This document shows positions 48,898-58,257 of a stretch of DNA of 64,000 bases, in pieces (the first letter of the stretch is position 1; each line of letters begins with the position of its first letter). The notes under the pieces are model-generated. The model made no database searches. It had not been told where the DNA came from and saw only the letters and a program-made list of their open reading frames with translations. The DNA lies in the NCBI GenBank assembly GCA_022826585.1, contig JAJDUR010000094.1:1-64000 (forward strand), written 5' to 3'. This DNA is from Dehalococcoidia bacterium (lineage in GTDB: Bacteria; Chloroflexota; Dehalococcoidia; Tepidiformales; Tepidiformaceae). A program made the translations under genes and the position numbers.

Positions 48898-50589
48898 ATG
48901 GCCATCGACCGCATCATCCGCGTGGACATGACCACGGGCGACGTGACCGACGAGCGCGCGCCCGAGGCGTACGCGCGGCTCGGCGGTCGCGCCCTGACCT
49001 CGCGGATGCTGCTGGAGGAGACCGACGCCCGCATCCATCCCTTGAGCGAGGCGGCGAAGCTGTTCATCGCGCCGGGCCTGCTCGCGGGCACGGCCGTGAC
49101 GACGAGCGGGCGCACGAGCTTCGGCTTCAAGAGCCCGCTCACGGGCGGGACCAAGGAAGCGAACGTGGGCGGGCAGCTGGGACACCGGCTGGCGCGGCTC
49201 GGGATCAAGGCGATCGTGGTCTCGGGGGCCTCGCCCGACGGCTGGAAGCGGCTCGACATCGACGGCAAGGGCGTGCGCCTCTCAGGGGCGGAGGAACTGG
49301 CCGGGCGGAGCAACTACGACCTTCACCGCGAGCTGGTGGGGGAGGCGCTGCGGACGCGCGCCGCGGCCACGATCGGGCCGGCGGGCGAGCACCGCATGTC
49401 CTCCGCCTCGGTGGCGGTGACGGACCCGGAGGGCCGCCCGACGCGCCACGCGGCGCGCGGCGGGCCGGGCGCGGTGATGGGCGCGAAGGGGCTGAAGGCG
49501 ATCGTCGTGGACGACGCCGAGGGCGTCCGCACGGTACCGGGGGAGAACGCGAAGGAGTTCAAGGGCGAGGTGGTGAAGTTCAGCAAGATGGTGCTGGACG
49601 ACCCCCGCGTCCATAACACGAGCCGCTACGGCACGGCCGGCGTGATCAAGTTCGTGAACCGCGACAACGTGCTCTCGATGCCGACGCGCAACCACCGCAA
49701 GGGCAACTGGGAGGAGGCGCACTCGATCAGCGGGCAGGTGATCGAGGAGCTGGGGAAGGAGCGCGGGGGCAAGATGCTGCCCTGCATGGCGGGCTGCATC
49801 ATCAAGTGCGCCATCCTCTACAACGACGAACACGGCGAGCACGTGACGACGGCGCTGGAGTTCGAGACGATCGCGCTGCTCGGGTCGAACCTCGAGATCG
49901 GCCCGGCGGATGCGGTCGCCGAGCTGGACCGGCTGTGCGACGACATCGGGCTGGACACGATCGAGGTGGGGAACGCGATCGGGGTGGCGATGGAGGCGGG
50001 CGTGCTGGAGTGGGGCGACTGGGAGGGGACGAAGCGGCTGCTGGACGAGGACGTGCGCGGAGGCACGGCGCTCGGGCGCATCATCGGCGGCGGCACGGCG
50101 CACGTGGCCGCCACCTACGGCATCGACCGGGTGCCGGTGGTGAAGGGCCAGGGGCTGCCCGCCTGGGAGCCGCGCACGCTGAAGGGGATGGGCATCACCT
50201 ACTGCAGCAGCCCACAGGGCGCCGACCACACGGCCGGCATGGTGACGGCGCGGGGCGCGACACCAGACACGCTCGTGAAGCAGAGCCGCCAGGAGCAGCT
50301 CACGATGATGGCGGTCGACTCGGTGGGCGTGTGCCAGTTCACGAACGCGCTGCCGGGCGACATGGCGGCGTTCATCAGCGAGCGCTTCGGCGACCCCGTT
50401 TCCGAGGAGGAGCTGCTGGAGGCCTCGCGCGCGGCGATCGAGACGGAGCGCGAGTTCAACCGGCGCGCGGGCTTCGACCGCGAGGACGACCGGCTGCCGC
50501 AGTGGCTCCGGGACGAAGCCCTGCCGCTCCCCGACGGCCCCTCGGCGTTCGACATCGAAGACGCGCTGATCGACGAGGTCTGGGCGTAG
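48898..50589 (+). CDS. Aldehyde:ferredoxin oxidoreductase family protein (tungsten-type)
   Basis: The 563-residue enzyme starts MAIDRIIRVDMTTGDVTDE and has AOR landmarks: the LGGRALTSRMLLEE start, SGRTSFGFKSPLTGGTKEANVGG binding one pterin, AARGGPGAVMGAKGLKAI, and a 4Fe-4S Cys set seen as CMAGCIIKC plus a late Cys in SVGVCQF. The first Cys spacing is C-x3-C-x3-C rather than C-x2-C-x3-C. These enzymes oxidise aldehydes with ferredoxin and use tungsten or molybdenum bis-pterin. It is shorter than archaeal AOR (about 600). Confidence 0.92.
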   Translation: MAIDRIIRVDMTTGDVTDERAPEAYARLGGRALTSRMLLEETDARIHPLSEAAKLFIAPGLLAGTAVTTSGRTSFGFKSPLTGGTKEANVGGQLGHRLARLGIKAIVVSGASPDGWKRLDIDGKGVRLSGAEELAGRSNYDLHRELVGEALRTRAAATIGPAGEHRMSSASVAVTDPEGRPTRHAARGGPGAVMGAKGLKAIVVDDAEGVRTVPGENAKEFKGEVVKFSKMVLDDPRVHNTSRYGTAGVIKFVNRDNVLSMPTRNHRKGNWEEAHSISGQVIEELGKERGGKMLPCMAGCIIKCAILYNDEHGEHVTTALEFETIALLGSNLEIGPADAVAELDRLCDDIGLDTIEVGNAIGVAMEAGVLEWGDWEGTKRLLDEDVRGGTALGRIIGGGTAHVAATYGIDRVPVVKGQGLPAWEPRTLKGMGITYCSSPQGADHTAGMVTARGATPDTLVKQSRQEQLTMMAVDSVGVCQFTNALPGDMAAFISERFGDPVSEEELLEASRAAIETEREFNRRAGFDREDDRLPQWLRDEALPLPDGPSAFDIEDALIDEVWA

Positions 50590-50596
50590 CTCGTCT

Positions 50597-50731
50597 CTAG
50601 ATGAGCTCCGCGATTGCGATCGCGATCCCCGCGACGGCGACCACCACTCCACCGAGGGTCAGTTCCACCCGCCGCAGTTCCGCCCGCAGGTAGTCCCTTC
50701 CGACCAGCCGATTCAGTAGCGGACGCCTCAC
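50597..50731 (-). CDS. Small single-helix membrane protein
   Basis: GTG 50731 overlaps the DinB-like stop by GTGA. The 44-residue product has a basic start (MRRPLLNRLVGRDYLRAELR) and one C-terminal transmembrane helix (TLGGVVVAVAGIAIAIAELI). Translational coupling and a clean helix support a real small gene; there is no family assignment. Confidence 0.5.
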   Translation of the reverse strand: MRRPLLNRLVGRDYLRAELRRVELTLGGVVVAVAGIAIAIAELI

Positions 50732-51207
50732 GCTGACTCGCCACGCATCGCCCGCAGTTGCGCGACGTGCTCGTCGACGTGGTCGGCGCCGCGCGCCACG
50801 AGGTCGGCGACGGTGACGACGCCGACCTGCGGGTGGTTCCCGGCGCGCTCCCAGGCGTCGGGCGAGCACTCGCGGAGGAGTTCGGCGGTGCCGTAGCGGG
50901 CCTGCTGGAAGGCGCTCATGGCGGCTTCGGGGTCGCGGAAGATGTAGAGGAGCTTCCGCTTCCAGACGTCCGGGTCGTAGATCGGGAGGTCGGGCTCATC
51001 GCCAGCGAGGAGCAGGCGAATCCGCACCGCCGCCACGAGCTCGGAGTCGGCGAGATGGATGACGACGTCGCGCATGGACCAGTCCTCGCCCGGGGGGCGG
51101 CGGTTGAGGGTGGCGGGGCCGGTTCCGGCAAGGGCCTCGCGCAGGAGCGCGGGCCCGCGCGCGAAGCGCTCGTAGGCATCGGCGTGGGCGTCGGGGATGC
51201 GCGGCAC
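50728..51207 (-). CDS. DinB/YfiT-like protein
   Basis: From GTG 51207 the 159-residue protein shows the DinB-like pattern: RRPPGEDWSMRDVVIHLADSELVAAVRIR with a His, and GADHVDEHVAQLRAMR with the two further His ligands near the C-terminus. No Shine-Dalgarno is seen. Start is therefore uncertain. A metal-dependent transferase role is known for the family, but not specific here. Confidence 0.82.
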   Translation of the reverse strand: MPRIPDAHADAYERFARGPALLREALAGTGPATLNRRPPGEDWSMRDVVIHLADSELVAAVRIRLLLAGDEPDLPIYDPDVWKRKLLYIFRDPEAAMSAFQQARYGTAELLRECSPDAWERAGNHPQVGVVTVADLVARGADHVDEHVAQLRAMRGESA

Positions 51208-51217
51208 GGGGGGATTG

Positions 51218-51254
51218 TCGGGTGGCTGGTGACTGGTGGCTAGTGGCCGGTGGG
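51218..51254. repeat. Heptamer repeat, single arm (TGGCTNN/TAGTGGC type)
   Basis: The words GGGTGGC-TGGTGAC-TGGTGGC-TAGTGGC-CGGTGGG run in tandem between the DinB-like and GNAT-like genes. Unlike other sites there is only one arm and no inverted partner. Confidence 0.6.
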
Positions 51255-51263
51255 ACCCTGCCG

Positions 51264-51968
51264 TCAGGTGAGCCAGTAGTCGGAGGCGTAGGGGATGAGG
51301 CCGAGCTTGCGGGCGACTGCCTGCGAGGCGGTGTTCTCCCAGGAGGTGCTGTAGAGGGGCTCGGCGCCGACTTCGCGGACGGCGCGCGCCCAGGCGGCTA
51401 CGACGGCCACGGCGAAGCCGTGTCCGCGAGCGGCGGCGGAGGTCTCGACGCCCGCCTCGTGGGCCTCCCGCGTGACGCGCACGCTGCCGCACACGGAGAC
51501 GGCGCGGCCGTCCCGGACCAGCGCGATCAGCGGCTCGCTGTGGCCGATGTCCTCGCGCCAGGATTCGAGGTCGCCGCCGAGCAGGAGCGTCGCGTTGCCG
51601 GCGGTCAGGGGGACGGCATCCCCTCCGGCGGGGGGAAGGGCTGCGGGGAAGCGGTAGGCCGGTCCCGCCCAGGCCTCGCCCACTGGTCCGTGCCCTGCCA
51701 GGAGGTCGCGGTAGCGCGCGCCATGACGTGGAGGCTCGCGCAGGTCCGCGACGACCGGCTCGGCGGCGGCGAGCGACTCGAGGCGGGCCGCAAGGTCTTC
51801 GGGGAGATCGTCACGGAAACGCCAGCGGTTGCCATCGGGCGTGCGGCCGAGGAAAAAGCGGGGAGCGACGCCGCGATCGAGGGCGTTGCGGGTCACGATG
51901 CGTCCGCGGTCGTCGTGGACGAACAGGGCACGGAGGTGCAGGTCGAGCCAGGAGCTCGCATCAGTCAC
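51264..51968 (-). CDS. GNAT-family N-acetyltransferase
   Basis: A 234-residue protein from GTG 51968, preceded at 6 nt by TACACT. The C-terminal half has the GNAT acetyl-CoA motif (TSAAARGHGFAVAVVAAW) and the late beta-strand/helix AEPLYSTSWENTASQAVARKLGL, typical of small-molecule acetyltransferases. The N-terminal half is diverged. Substrate unknown. Confidence 0.85.
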   Translation of the reverse strand: MTDASSWLDLHLRALFVHDDRGRIVTRNALDRGVAPRFFLGRTPDGNRWRFRDDLPEDLAARLESLAAAEPVVADLREPPRHGARYRDLLAGHGPVGEAWAGPAYRFPAALPPAGGDAVPLTAGNATLLLGGDLESWREDIGHSEPLIALVRDGRAVSVCGSVRVTREAHEAGVETSAAARGHGFAVAVVAAWARAVREVGAEPLYSTSWENTASQAVARKLGLIPYASDYWLT

Positions 51969-52077
51969 GGTAGGAGTGTAGGAGAGGACGTGGGCCGCAG
52001 ACCGCCTAGACGGCTAAGGGCGCGAGTGAAGCACCGGCGCTCTCCTACCAGAGGCCGGTGCTACACTGCCTGAACCT

Positions 52078-53208
52078 ATGCCTCCGGCTCAGCGCGACTA
52101 CTACGAGGTGCTCGGCATCGCCCGGAACGCGTCCGCGGACGACATCAAGCGGGCCTACCGGAAGCTCGCCATGGAGTACCACCCGGACCGCAATTCGAGC
52201 GCCGATGCGGCCGAGCGCTTCAAGGAGATCAACCGCGCCTACGAGGTGCTCTCGGACAGCGACAAGCGCGGCGCCTACGACCGGTTCGGGCACGCGGGCG
52301 TCGACGGGGCAGGCGGGCCGGCGGGGTTCGACGGGTTCTCCACGTTCGACGGGTTCGGCGACATCTTCGACGCGTTCTTCAGCGGCGGCGGCCGGGGCGG
52401 GCGGAGGCGAGGACCGGCGCGGGGGACGGACCTCCGCGCGCGCATCACGCTGACCTTCGAGGAGGCGGCATTCGGCACGGAGAAGGAGCTGGAGTACACG
52501 CGGCTGGAGCACTGCGACGAGTGCAGCGGCTCGGGCGCGGCGCCGGGCAGCACGCCCGAGGTGTGCCGGGACTGCAACGGCGCCGGCGAGATCCGGCGGG
52601 CGCAGCAGAGCGTGTTCGGGCAGTTCGTGAACGTCTCGACGTGCGGGCCCTGCCGGGGCGAGGGGCGCGTGATCACGAACCCCTGCGACAGCTGCCGGGG
52701 ACGGGGCGGCCTGCGGCGCGCGCGCACGATCAGCGTGAAGATCCCGGCGGGCGTGGACGACGGCCAGCAGGTTCGCCTCACGGGCGAGGGCGAGGTGGGG
52801 GAGCGCGGCGGACAGACCGGCAACCTCTACGTGCTGCTCGACGTGCTCCCGCATGAGACGTTCGAGCGGGTCGACGACCACATCCTCTACGACCTGCCCC
52901 TGAACCTGGCGCAGGCGGCACTGGGCACGAGCCTGAAGGTCCCGACGCTCGAGGGGGACATGGACTTCGACGTGCCCGCGGGGACGCAGAGCGGTGACGA
53001 ATTCGTGGTGCGCGGGCAGGGCGTCCCGCGCCTGAACAGCACGCGCCGGGGCGACATGATCGTGCGCACGACTGTGGTGGTGCCGGAGTCGCTGACGGAG
53101 GAGCAGCGGGAGCTGCTCGAACAGCTCGCGGACACGCTGGGCACGCCCTCGCTCCCGAGCCAGCACAAGAGTTTCCTGGAGCGGCTGCGCGACGCCGTCG
53201 CGGGCTAG
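52078..53208 (+). CDS. dnaJ: Chaperone DnaJ
   Basis: A 376-residue DnaJ with J-domain HPD (YHPDRN), Gly/Phe-rich linker, four zinc-finger CxxCxGxG repeats ([32 protein letters not shown]) and the C-terminal substrate-binding domain. TACACT at 52062-52067 is the probable -10 box with a very short leader. DnaJ heads the dnaJ-prmA-rsmE operon. Confidence 0.97.
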   Translation: MPPAQRDYYEVLGIARNASADDIKRAYRKLAMEYHPDRNSSADAAERFKEINRAYEVLSDSDKRGAYDRFGHAGVDGAGGPAGFDGFSTFDGFGDIFDAFFSGGGRGGRRRGPARGTDLRARITLTFEEAAFGTEKELEYTRLEHCDECSGSGAAPGSTPEVCRDCNGAGEIRRAQQSVFGQFVNVSTCGPCRGEGRVITNPCDSCRGRGGLRRARTISVKIPAGVDDGQQVRLTGEGEVGERGGQTGNLYVLLDVLPHETFERVDDHILYDLPLNLAQAALGTSLKVPTLEGDMDFDVPAGTQSGDEFVVRGQGVPRLNSTRRGDMIVRTTVVVPESLTEEQRELLEQLADTLGTPSLPSQHKSFLERLRDAVAG

Positions 53209-53229
53209 CTTCACGGCGAGCGCGCTCGC

Positions 53230-54117
53230 ATGACCGGGCTCTGGTACGAGATCACGGCGGAGACGCCGCCGCTGCTCGTGGAGGCGGTGGCGGCGGTGAT
53301 GCGCGAGGCGGCGCCGGGTGGGCTGGCGGTAGAGGAACCGGTCGACCTGCTGGGTCCAGAAGAGGGGTACGCCGTACGCGCGGGCGAACCGGTCGCGCTG
53401 CGGGTGTACCTGCCGGCCAGCGAGCTGGGCGCGGTCCTGACACAGCAGCTCCGGGAGGCGCTTGCCGGCTACCCCGAGGTCGAGCTGTCGGCGCGTCCCA
53501 TGTACGAACAGGACTGGGCCGTGAGCTGGCGCGAGTTCTTCGGGCCGGTGGAGGCGGGACGCATCGCCATCGTGCCCTCGTGGGTGGAGTACGAGGCGGC
53601 GCCGGGCCAGCTGATCGTGCGGCTGGACCCGGGGCAGGCGTTCGGCACGGGCCACCACGAGACGACGCGGCTCTGCCTGGCGGCGCTGGACGAGACCGTG
53701 CGGCCGGGCACACACGTGCTCGACGTGGGGGCGGGGTCGGGGATCCTGTCGATCGCCGCCGTGAAGCTGGGAGCGGCGCGCGTGGACGCCTTCGAGATCG
53801 ACCCGATCGCGGGGGACGTGGCGCGGGCCAACTGCGAGGCGAACGGCGCGGCCGAACGCGTATCGGTTCACGGCGGCTTCCCGTGCGAGGGGATACCGCC
53901 GGCGGACCTGGCGGTCGCGAACGTGAGCGCGCGGGCCGACATCGAGCTGGCGGAAGCGCTGGCGGCCTCGCTGAAGCCCTCGGGACGCCTGATCGCGAGC
54001 GGCTTCCTGACCAGCGACCGGGACGACGTCGTGGCCGCCTTCTCCGAACACGGCCTGTCCCTGACGGGTGAGCGCGAGGAGCGGGACTGGGCGCTGCTCG
54101 AGCTGGCGAAGGGCTAG
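53230..54117 (+). CDS. prmA: Ribosomal protein L11 methyltransferase
   Basis: A 295-residue SAM-dependent methyltransferase with the PrmA N-terminal domain, GQAFGTGHHETTRLCLAALDE, motif I VLDVGAGSGILSIAA and post-motif ANVSARADIELA (in place of NIL). It methylates L11, encoded at 39815. It starts 21 nt after dnaJ and is followed by rsmE at 2 nt. Confidence 0.95.
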   Translation: MTGLWYEITAETPPLLVEAVAAVMREAAPGGLAVEEPVDLLGPEEGYAVRAGEPVALRVYLPASELGAVLTQQLREALAGYPEVELSARPMYEQDWAVSWREFFGPVEAGRIAIVPSWVEYEAAPGQLIVRLDPGQAFGTGHHETTRLCLAALDETVRPGTHVLDVGAGSGILSIAAVKLGAARVDAFEIDPIAGDVARANCEANGAAERVSVHGGFPCEGIPPADLAVANVSARADIELAEALAASLKPSGRLIASGFLTSDRDDVVAAFSEHGLSLTGEREERDWALLELAKG

Positions 54118-54119
54118 CG

Positions 54120-54836
54120 ATGGACGCGCCTCCGCTGCCACGGGTCTGCGTGCCGGAAGGCGTGCGGCCGGGGGCGCTCGAACTGCGCGACGAGCAGGCG
54201 CGTCACCTGGCCGGGTCGCGACGGCTGCGGCGGGGCGACGCCTTTCTCGTGTTCGCGGGCGACGGCGTCGAGTACCGCGCGCTCGTCGAGGACGCATCGC
54301 GGGACCGCGTGACGGCGACGGTGGGCGAGGTGACGCGGCGGGAAGCGCCTCCCGTGACGACGGTCGAGGTGTGGTGCGCGAACGTACGCGCGAACCGCAT
54401 GGAGTGGGCGATCGAGAAGTGCGTGGAGGCGGGAATCGACGTCTTCCGGCCGATCACGACGGAGCGGGCCGCGCGCGGGCAGGAGCTCTCGGAAGGGCGG
54501 CTCGAGCGCTGGCGGCGCATCGCCATCGAGGCTGCGGAGCAGTGCGGCCGGCTCTACCTGCCGGCCATCGAGCCGGTCGCGACGCTCGACGGGGCGCTGG
54601 AGGGGTGGGAGGGGTCGCTTGTGCTGGCGAACGCCGGGGGGCCGCCCTGGGCGGAGGTGGCGCGGGGGTTGCCGGAGCGGGGAGCGCTGGCCTTCGCCAT
54701 CGGACCGGAGGGGGGCTTCAGCGAGGCGGAGGTGGCGCGGGCGGTGGAGGCGGGGGCGGTCGTCGCCTCGCTCGGGCCGAACACCCTGCGCACGGAGACG
54801 GCGGCGGTTGTGGCGGTCGCGCTGGCGCGGGCCTAG
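54120..54836 (+). CDS. rsmE: 16S rRNA (uracil-1498-N3)-methyltransferase
   Basis: A 238-residue SPOUT enzyme with PUA-like N-terminus (ELRDEQARHLAGSRRLRRGDA) and knot motifs ERWRRIAIEAAEQCGRL, AFAIGPEGGFSEAEV and LGPNTLRTETA. It is the last gene of the dnaJ operon. Its stop shares a CCTAGG palindrome with the convergent UdgB gene. Confidence 0.96.
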   Translation: MDAPPLPRVCVPEGVRPGALELRDEQARHLAGSRRLRRGDAFLVFAGDGVEYRALVEDASRDRVTATVGEVTRREAPPVTTVEVWCANVRANRMEWAIEKCVEAGIDVFRPITTERAARGQELSEGRLERWRRIAIEAAEQCGRLYLPAIEPVATLDGALEGWEGSLVLANAGGPPWAEVARGLPERGALAFAIGPEGGFSEAEVARAVEAGAVVASLGPNTLRTETAAVVAVALARA

Positions 54837-55507
54837 GCGCCGCTCGCTATCTCGCGGGCGCGGGCGAAGACGGCGTCGAACATCTCCTGCGTCAGCTTCC
54901 CCGTGAAGGTGTTGCGCTGGCTGGGGTGGTAGGAGTCGAGCAGGGTGCGTCCGTCGGGCAGCGGCGCCTCGGCCATGTGCCCGAACTTCGGCCGGGGGCG
55001 GAGGCCGGCGAGGTCGCAGATGGCGTCGTGCGCATAGGCGCCGAGGGCCACGACGACCCGCGCGCCGCCGAGGAGGTCGAGTTCGCGGCGGGCGAAGGGC
55101 ATGCAGGCGGCGCGCTCCTCGCGGGTGGGGCGGTTGTCGGGGGGCGCGCAGCGCACAATTGCGCCGATGTAGGTCCCCGTCAGCGCGAGGCCGTCGTCGA
55201 CGTCCGTGCTCGTGGGCTGGTTGGCGTAGCCGGCACGGTGGAGCGCGCCGTAGACCCAGTCGCCGGAGCGGTCGCCGGTGAAGACGCGGCCGGTGCGGTT
55301 GCCCCCGTGGGCGGCGGGAGCGAGGCCGACGACGTAGAGCTCGGCCCCGGGGTCGCCGAAGCCGGGCACGGGACGGCCCCAGTAGGTCCAGTCGCGGTAG
55401 GCGGCGCGCTTCTCGCCGGCGACCTGCTCGCGCCACTCGACCAGCCGCGGACAGGCGCGGCAAGCGGCGATCTCGCGGTTCAGGGCGTCGAGGGCGGCGG
55501 CGCTCAC
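54833..55507 (-). CDS. Uracil-DNA glycosylase, family 5 (UdgB type)
   Basis: The 224-residue protein has the 4Fe-4S Cys pair CRACP near the N-terminus with two later Cys, the family 5 motif 1 GLAPAAHGGNRTGRVFTGD and motif 3 DSYHPSQRNTFTGKLT. Family 5 enzymes remove uracil and other deaminated bases. Length and motif order are standard. Confidence 0.94.
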   Translation of the reverse strand: MSAAALDALNREIAACRACPRLVEWREQVAGEKRAAYRDWTYWGRPVPGFGDPGAELYVVGLAPAAHGGNRTGRVFTGDRSGDWVYGALHRAGYANQPTSTDVDDGLALTGTYIGAIVRCAPPDNRPTREERAACMPFARRELDLLGGARVVVALGAYAHDAICDLAGLRPRPKFGHMAEAPLPDGRTLLDSYHPSQRNTFTGKLTQEMFDAVFARAREIASGA

Positions 55508-55524
55508 GGTGCGGGCGCGGAAGG

Positions 55525-55776
55525 CTAGGCGGACTTGCGGCGGCGACGCTTGCGACGGCGACGGGCGGCGAGCACGGGCGCGATCCAGGTGGCGCCGACG
55601 GCGGTCATGGCGACGGCGAGGTGGCGTCGACGCTCGGCGCTCATGCCGCTGAGGCTTTCGGCGGCCTCCTGGATCTGGCGCGCGAGGTCGGCGGGGAGGC
55701 CCATGGCGCCCTGCGAGAAGTCGAACGTGTCCTGCTCGCGGTCGGGGCCGGTCATGGGGTCGGGCGGGACTTCCAT
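55525..55776 (-). CDS. Hypothetical protein with basic C-terminus
   Basis: ATG 55776 is 7 nt after a perfect TATACT, which supports a real leaderless gene of 83 residues. The product is acidic at the start (MEVPPDPMTGPDREQDTFDF), has a helical middle and ends with an Ala/Val hydrophobic stretch and an Arg/Lys cluster. No family recognised. Confidence 0.55.
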   Translation of the reverse strand: MEVPPDPMTGPDREQDTFDFSQGAMGLPADLARQIQEAAESLSGMSAERRRHLAVAMTAVGATWIAPVLAARRRRKRRRRKSA

Positions 55777-55798
55777 CGCGTCGAGTATACCCGCGCCG

Positions 55799-56590
55799 TC
55801 AGGGCGGTGGCGGACCCGCGAGCTCGTCCGCGAGGAAGGCCAGCAGCTCGACGACCTGCCCCTGCTCCACGACCGCGCCGGCGGCGGCAACGACCTCCGC
55901 CGGCGTCTCCGCGCCGCCCGCGACGGCGAGGGCGAGCGCCTGCGCGCCCTCCGACTCGAGGGCGCGCGCCGCCTCCAGCATGGCGACGTCCGTGAGGTCG
56001 TCGCCGAGGGCGAGGACGGCCTGCGGGCGGAAGCGCTCGACGAGGGCGGCAAGGGCGACGTCCTTGCCCGCCCCGGCGGGAAGCGCCTCGAGGACGAGCC
56101 GCCCCGCCTGCAGGCGGAGGCCGGCGGGCAGGGCGGCGAGGGCCTCGCGGAGGGGGCCGGCGAGGGCCGGGTCGGCGCGGTAGTGGAAGGCGACGGAACG
56201 CGCCTTCCGCTCGATGCGCAGGGCCGTGCCCGCGAAGCGCGCCTCGATCGTCCGCGCGAGCGCCTCGAGGCGCGCGGGGAGGGCGGGGTCGGGGTCGGGG
56301 AGGGCGGCGGCCTCGAACGAGGCCTCGTGGCCGTGGCTGGCCACGAACTCGAGGCCGGCCACGGGCGCCAGCGCGCGCGCCGTGGCCAGGTCCCGGCCCG
56401 TGACGATTGCGACCCGCGCGACGCCCGCGAGCCGCTCCAGGGCGGCGAGGGTGGCGGGCGGGATGCGGGCGTCCTCGGGGCGCGGGACGATGGGCGCGAG
56501 CGTGCCGTCGAGGTCGCTGGCGACGAGCAGGGGCCCGGGGGCGCGGGCGAGGGCGCGCAGGCGGCCGGCGAGCGCCGCGTCGAGCGTCAT
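55799..56590 (-). CDS. otsB: Trehalose-6-phosphate phosphatase
   Basis: The 263-residue HAD enzyme has motif I LLVASDLDGTLAPI, motif II VAIVTGRDLA, and motif IV VLALGDDLTDVAMLEAA. Its ATG overlaps the otsA stop (ATGA). It removes phosphate from trehalose-6-phosphate to give trehalose, an osmoprotectant. Slightly extended C-terminus with a VVEQGQVVELLAFLADEL end. Confidence 0.92.
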   Translation of the reverse strand: MTLDAALAGRLRALARAPGPLLVASDLDGTLAPIVPRPEDARIPPATLAALERLAGVARVAIVTGRDLATARALAPVAGLEFVASHGHEASFEAAALPDPDPALPARLEALARTIEARFAGTALRIERKARSVAFHYRADPALAGPLREALAALPAGLRLQAGRLVLEALPAGAGKDVALAALVERFRPQAVLALGDDLTDVAMLEAARALESEGAQALALAVAGGAETPAEVVAAAGAVVEQGQVVELLAFLADELAGPPPP

Positions 56591-58032
56591 GCGCCGTCGA
56601 GGGCGGCGAGGAAGGTGCGCCCCCAGGCGTGCGCGTCGCGTTCGCGGACGGCGGCCACGAGCCGGTCGCTGACGCGCCCGGGGCGCCCCTCCAGGGCCTC
56701 CCGGAGGGCGCGCGAGGCGTGCTCGGGCTTGAGCGGGTCGAAGGGCGCGAGGCCATCGGCCTCGAAGCCGGCGTAGGCGGAGGCGACGCCCGCGTCGCGG
56801 CCCGCGAGCACGACGCCGCGCTCGGCGGCGGGGCGCGAGCCCTGGGCGACGGCGGCCTGCAGGGGCACGAGGTTCATGCCGTCGGCGAGGGAGGCGGTGA
56901 AGACGACGTCGGCCTCGCGGAGGAGGGCGAGGACCTCGCTCCAGGCGAGGGCCTCGCGGCCCTGGACGAAGGGCAGGCCGCGTTCGGCGGCGAGGCGCGC
57001 GGCCCCCGCCGCGAGCCGCTCGCACTCGGCCTGGAGGGCGTCGTAGGCGGGGACGCCGGGGCGGGTGGGCGCGGAGAAGCCGGCGTAGGCGAAGCGCGCG
57101 CCTCCCTCCAGCGCGGCCGCGACGGCCGCCAGCCGCTCGGGGACGCCCTTCGTGTAGTCGGCGCGCTCGAGGCCGACGACGAGGGGGAGGGAGGGGTCGT
57201 GGGGGAGGGCGGGGGGGAGGGCGGCGGCGGGGGCCTGTTGCGCGAGGCCGTCCGCGTCGATGCCGGCGGGGAAGGCGGCGATGCGCACGAGGCGGCCGTT
57301 CAGGCGCAGGTCCGGGCCCTCGACGCGCGCGCCGCAGAGGCGCTGGGCGGCCTCGCGCAGGCGATCGGCGTCCGCCTCGGTCTGGACGCCCGCGAGGTCG
57401 GCGCCGAGGATGCCGCCGAGCCAGGCGGCGAAGCGCGCCCGCGCGGGCGGCGGCAGCCACGGTTCGGCGACGGCGAGGGAGGGGAAGGGGGTGTGGAGGA
57501 AGTAGCCGGTGCGGCCGGCGAAGCCGCCCTCGCGGAGCATGGCGGGCACGAGCGCGAGCTGGTAGTCGTGCACCCAGCAGACCTCGCCGCCGGCGGCGAG
57601 GGCGGCGGCGGCGAAGGCGCCGTTGACGCGCTCGTAGGCGGCCCAGGCGGCGTCGGTGGGGGGTTCGGGGGTGGGGTAGTAGGGGAGCTTCTCGGGGAGG
57701 TCGACGCGGACGAGGTGGAGGAGGGGCCAGAAGAAGCCGTTGGCGACCTCGGCGTAGTGGCCGCGCCAGTCGGACTCGCCCAGGTAGAGGCGCTGGTGGC
57801 GGATGGGGCCGGCGGGGGTATCGAGCAGCTCGAAGCCGGCGGCGTCGGTCCAGGCGCGGTCGTGGGGACCGCGGCCGGCGCCGATCCAGGTGGTCCCGGA
57901 GGCGCCGTCCCAGGGGACGAGCACGGGCCGCACGGCCTCGACGAGCCCGCCCGTGGCGGCGGCGGGACCGGCCGCGCCCCCGGGCGGGGCGTGGTGGTCG
58001 AGGAGGGCGCGGTTGGCCAGGATGAGATCCAT
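56587..58032 (-). CDS. otsA: Trehalose-6-phosphate synthase-like glycosyltransferase
   Basis: ATG 58032 gives 481 residues beginning MDLILANRALLDHH. GT20 features are the VCWVHDYQLALVPAMLRE segment, FLHTPFPSLAV, GADLAGVQTEADADR, VVGLERADYTKGVPERL (usually VDRLDYIKG), and FTASLADGMNLVPLQA. Together with otsB it should make trehalose. The motif changes (ERADY, LQ for KE) are worth noting but the fold is clear. The sequence upstream of the start is the TGGCTNN repeat; no ribosome site is visible. Confidence 0.9.
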   Translation of the reverse strand: MDLILANRALLDHHAPPGGAAGPAAATGGLVEAVRPVLVPWDGASGTTWIGAGRGPHDRAWTDAAGFELLDTPAGPIRHQRLYLGESDWRGHYAEVANGFFWPLLHLVRVDLPEKLPYYPTPEPPTDAAWAAYERVNGAFAAAALAAGGEVCWVHDYQLALVPAMLREGGFAGRTGYFLHTPFPSLAVAEPWLPPPARARFAAWLGGILGADLAGVQTEADADRLREAAQRLCGARVEGPDLRLNGRLVRIAAFPAGIDADGLAQQAPAAALPPALPHDPSLPLVVGLERADYTKGVPERLAAVAAALEGGARFAYAGFSAPTRPGVPAYDALQAECERLAAGAARLAAERGLPFVQGREALAWSEVLALLREADVVFTASLADGMNLVPLQAAVAQGSRPAAERGVVLAGRDAGVASAYAGFEADGLAPFDPLKPEHASRALREALEGRPGRVSDRLVAAVRERDAHAWGRTFLAALDGA

Positions 58033-58068
58033 AGTGGCTGTTGGCTCTTGGCTCTTGGCTCCTGGGGG
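58033..58068. repeat. Heptamer repeat, TGGCTNN type, touching otsA start
   Basis: Tandem words TGGCTGT-TGGCTCT-TGGCTCT-TGGCTCC follow immediately upstream of the otsA start codon. Similar words with both orientations occur at 58628-58748. Confidence 0.7.
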
Positions 58069-58117
58069 ACGGGGCCGCGGGCAACCAGTGTAGCGGCGGG
58101 CGGGGCTTGGGGCCTCG

Positions 58118-58252
58118 GGGGAGGAGAGCGCCGCGCGGCGCGCGGCTGAGTGGAGCGCCGGGCTGGCGCCCGGCTGAGGAGAGCGCTCGCGGCTGCGCCG
58201 CTTGCTGAGTGGAGCGGCGCGCGGTGCGCGCCTGAGTGGGGGACGGGAGCGG
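58118..58252. repeat. Palindromic GAGGAGAGCG-type repeat, copy 3
   Basis: Boundary words GAGGAGAGCG, TGAGTGGAGCG, TGAGGAGAGCG, TGAGTGGAGCG and TGAGTGGGG alternate with palindromes such as CCGCGCGGCGCGCGG, CCGGGCTGGCGCCCGG, CGCGCGGTGCGCGC. The layout is the same as at 34199-34397, only the palindromes differ. Confidence 0.75.
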
Positions 58253-58257
58253 GGCGG

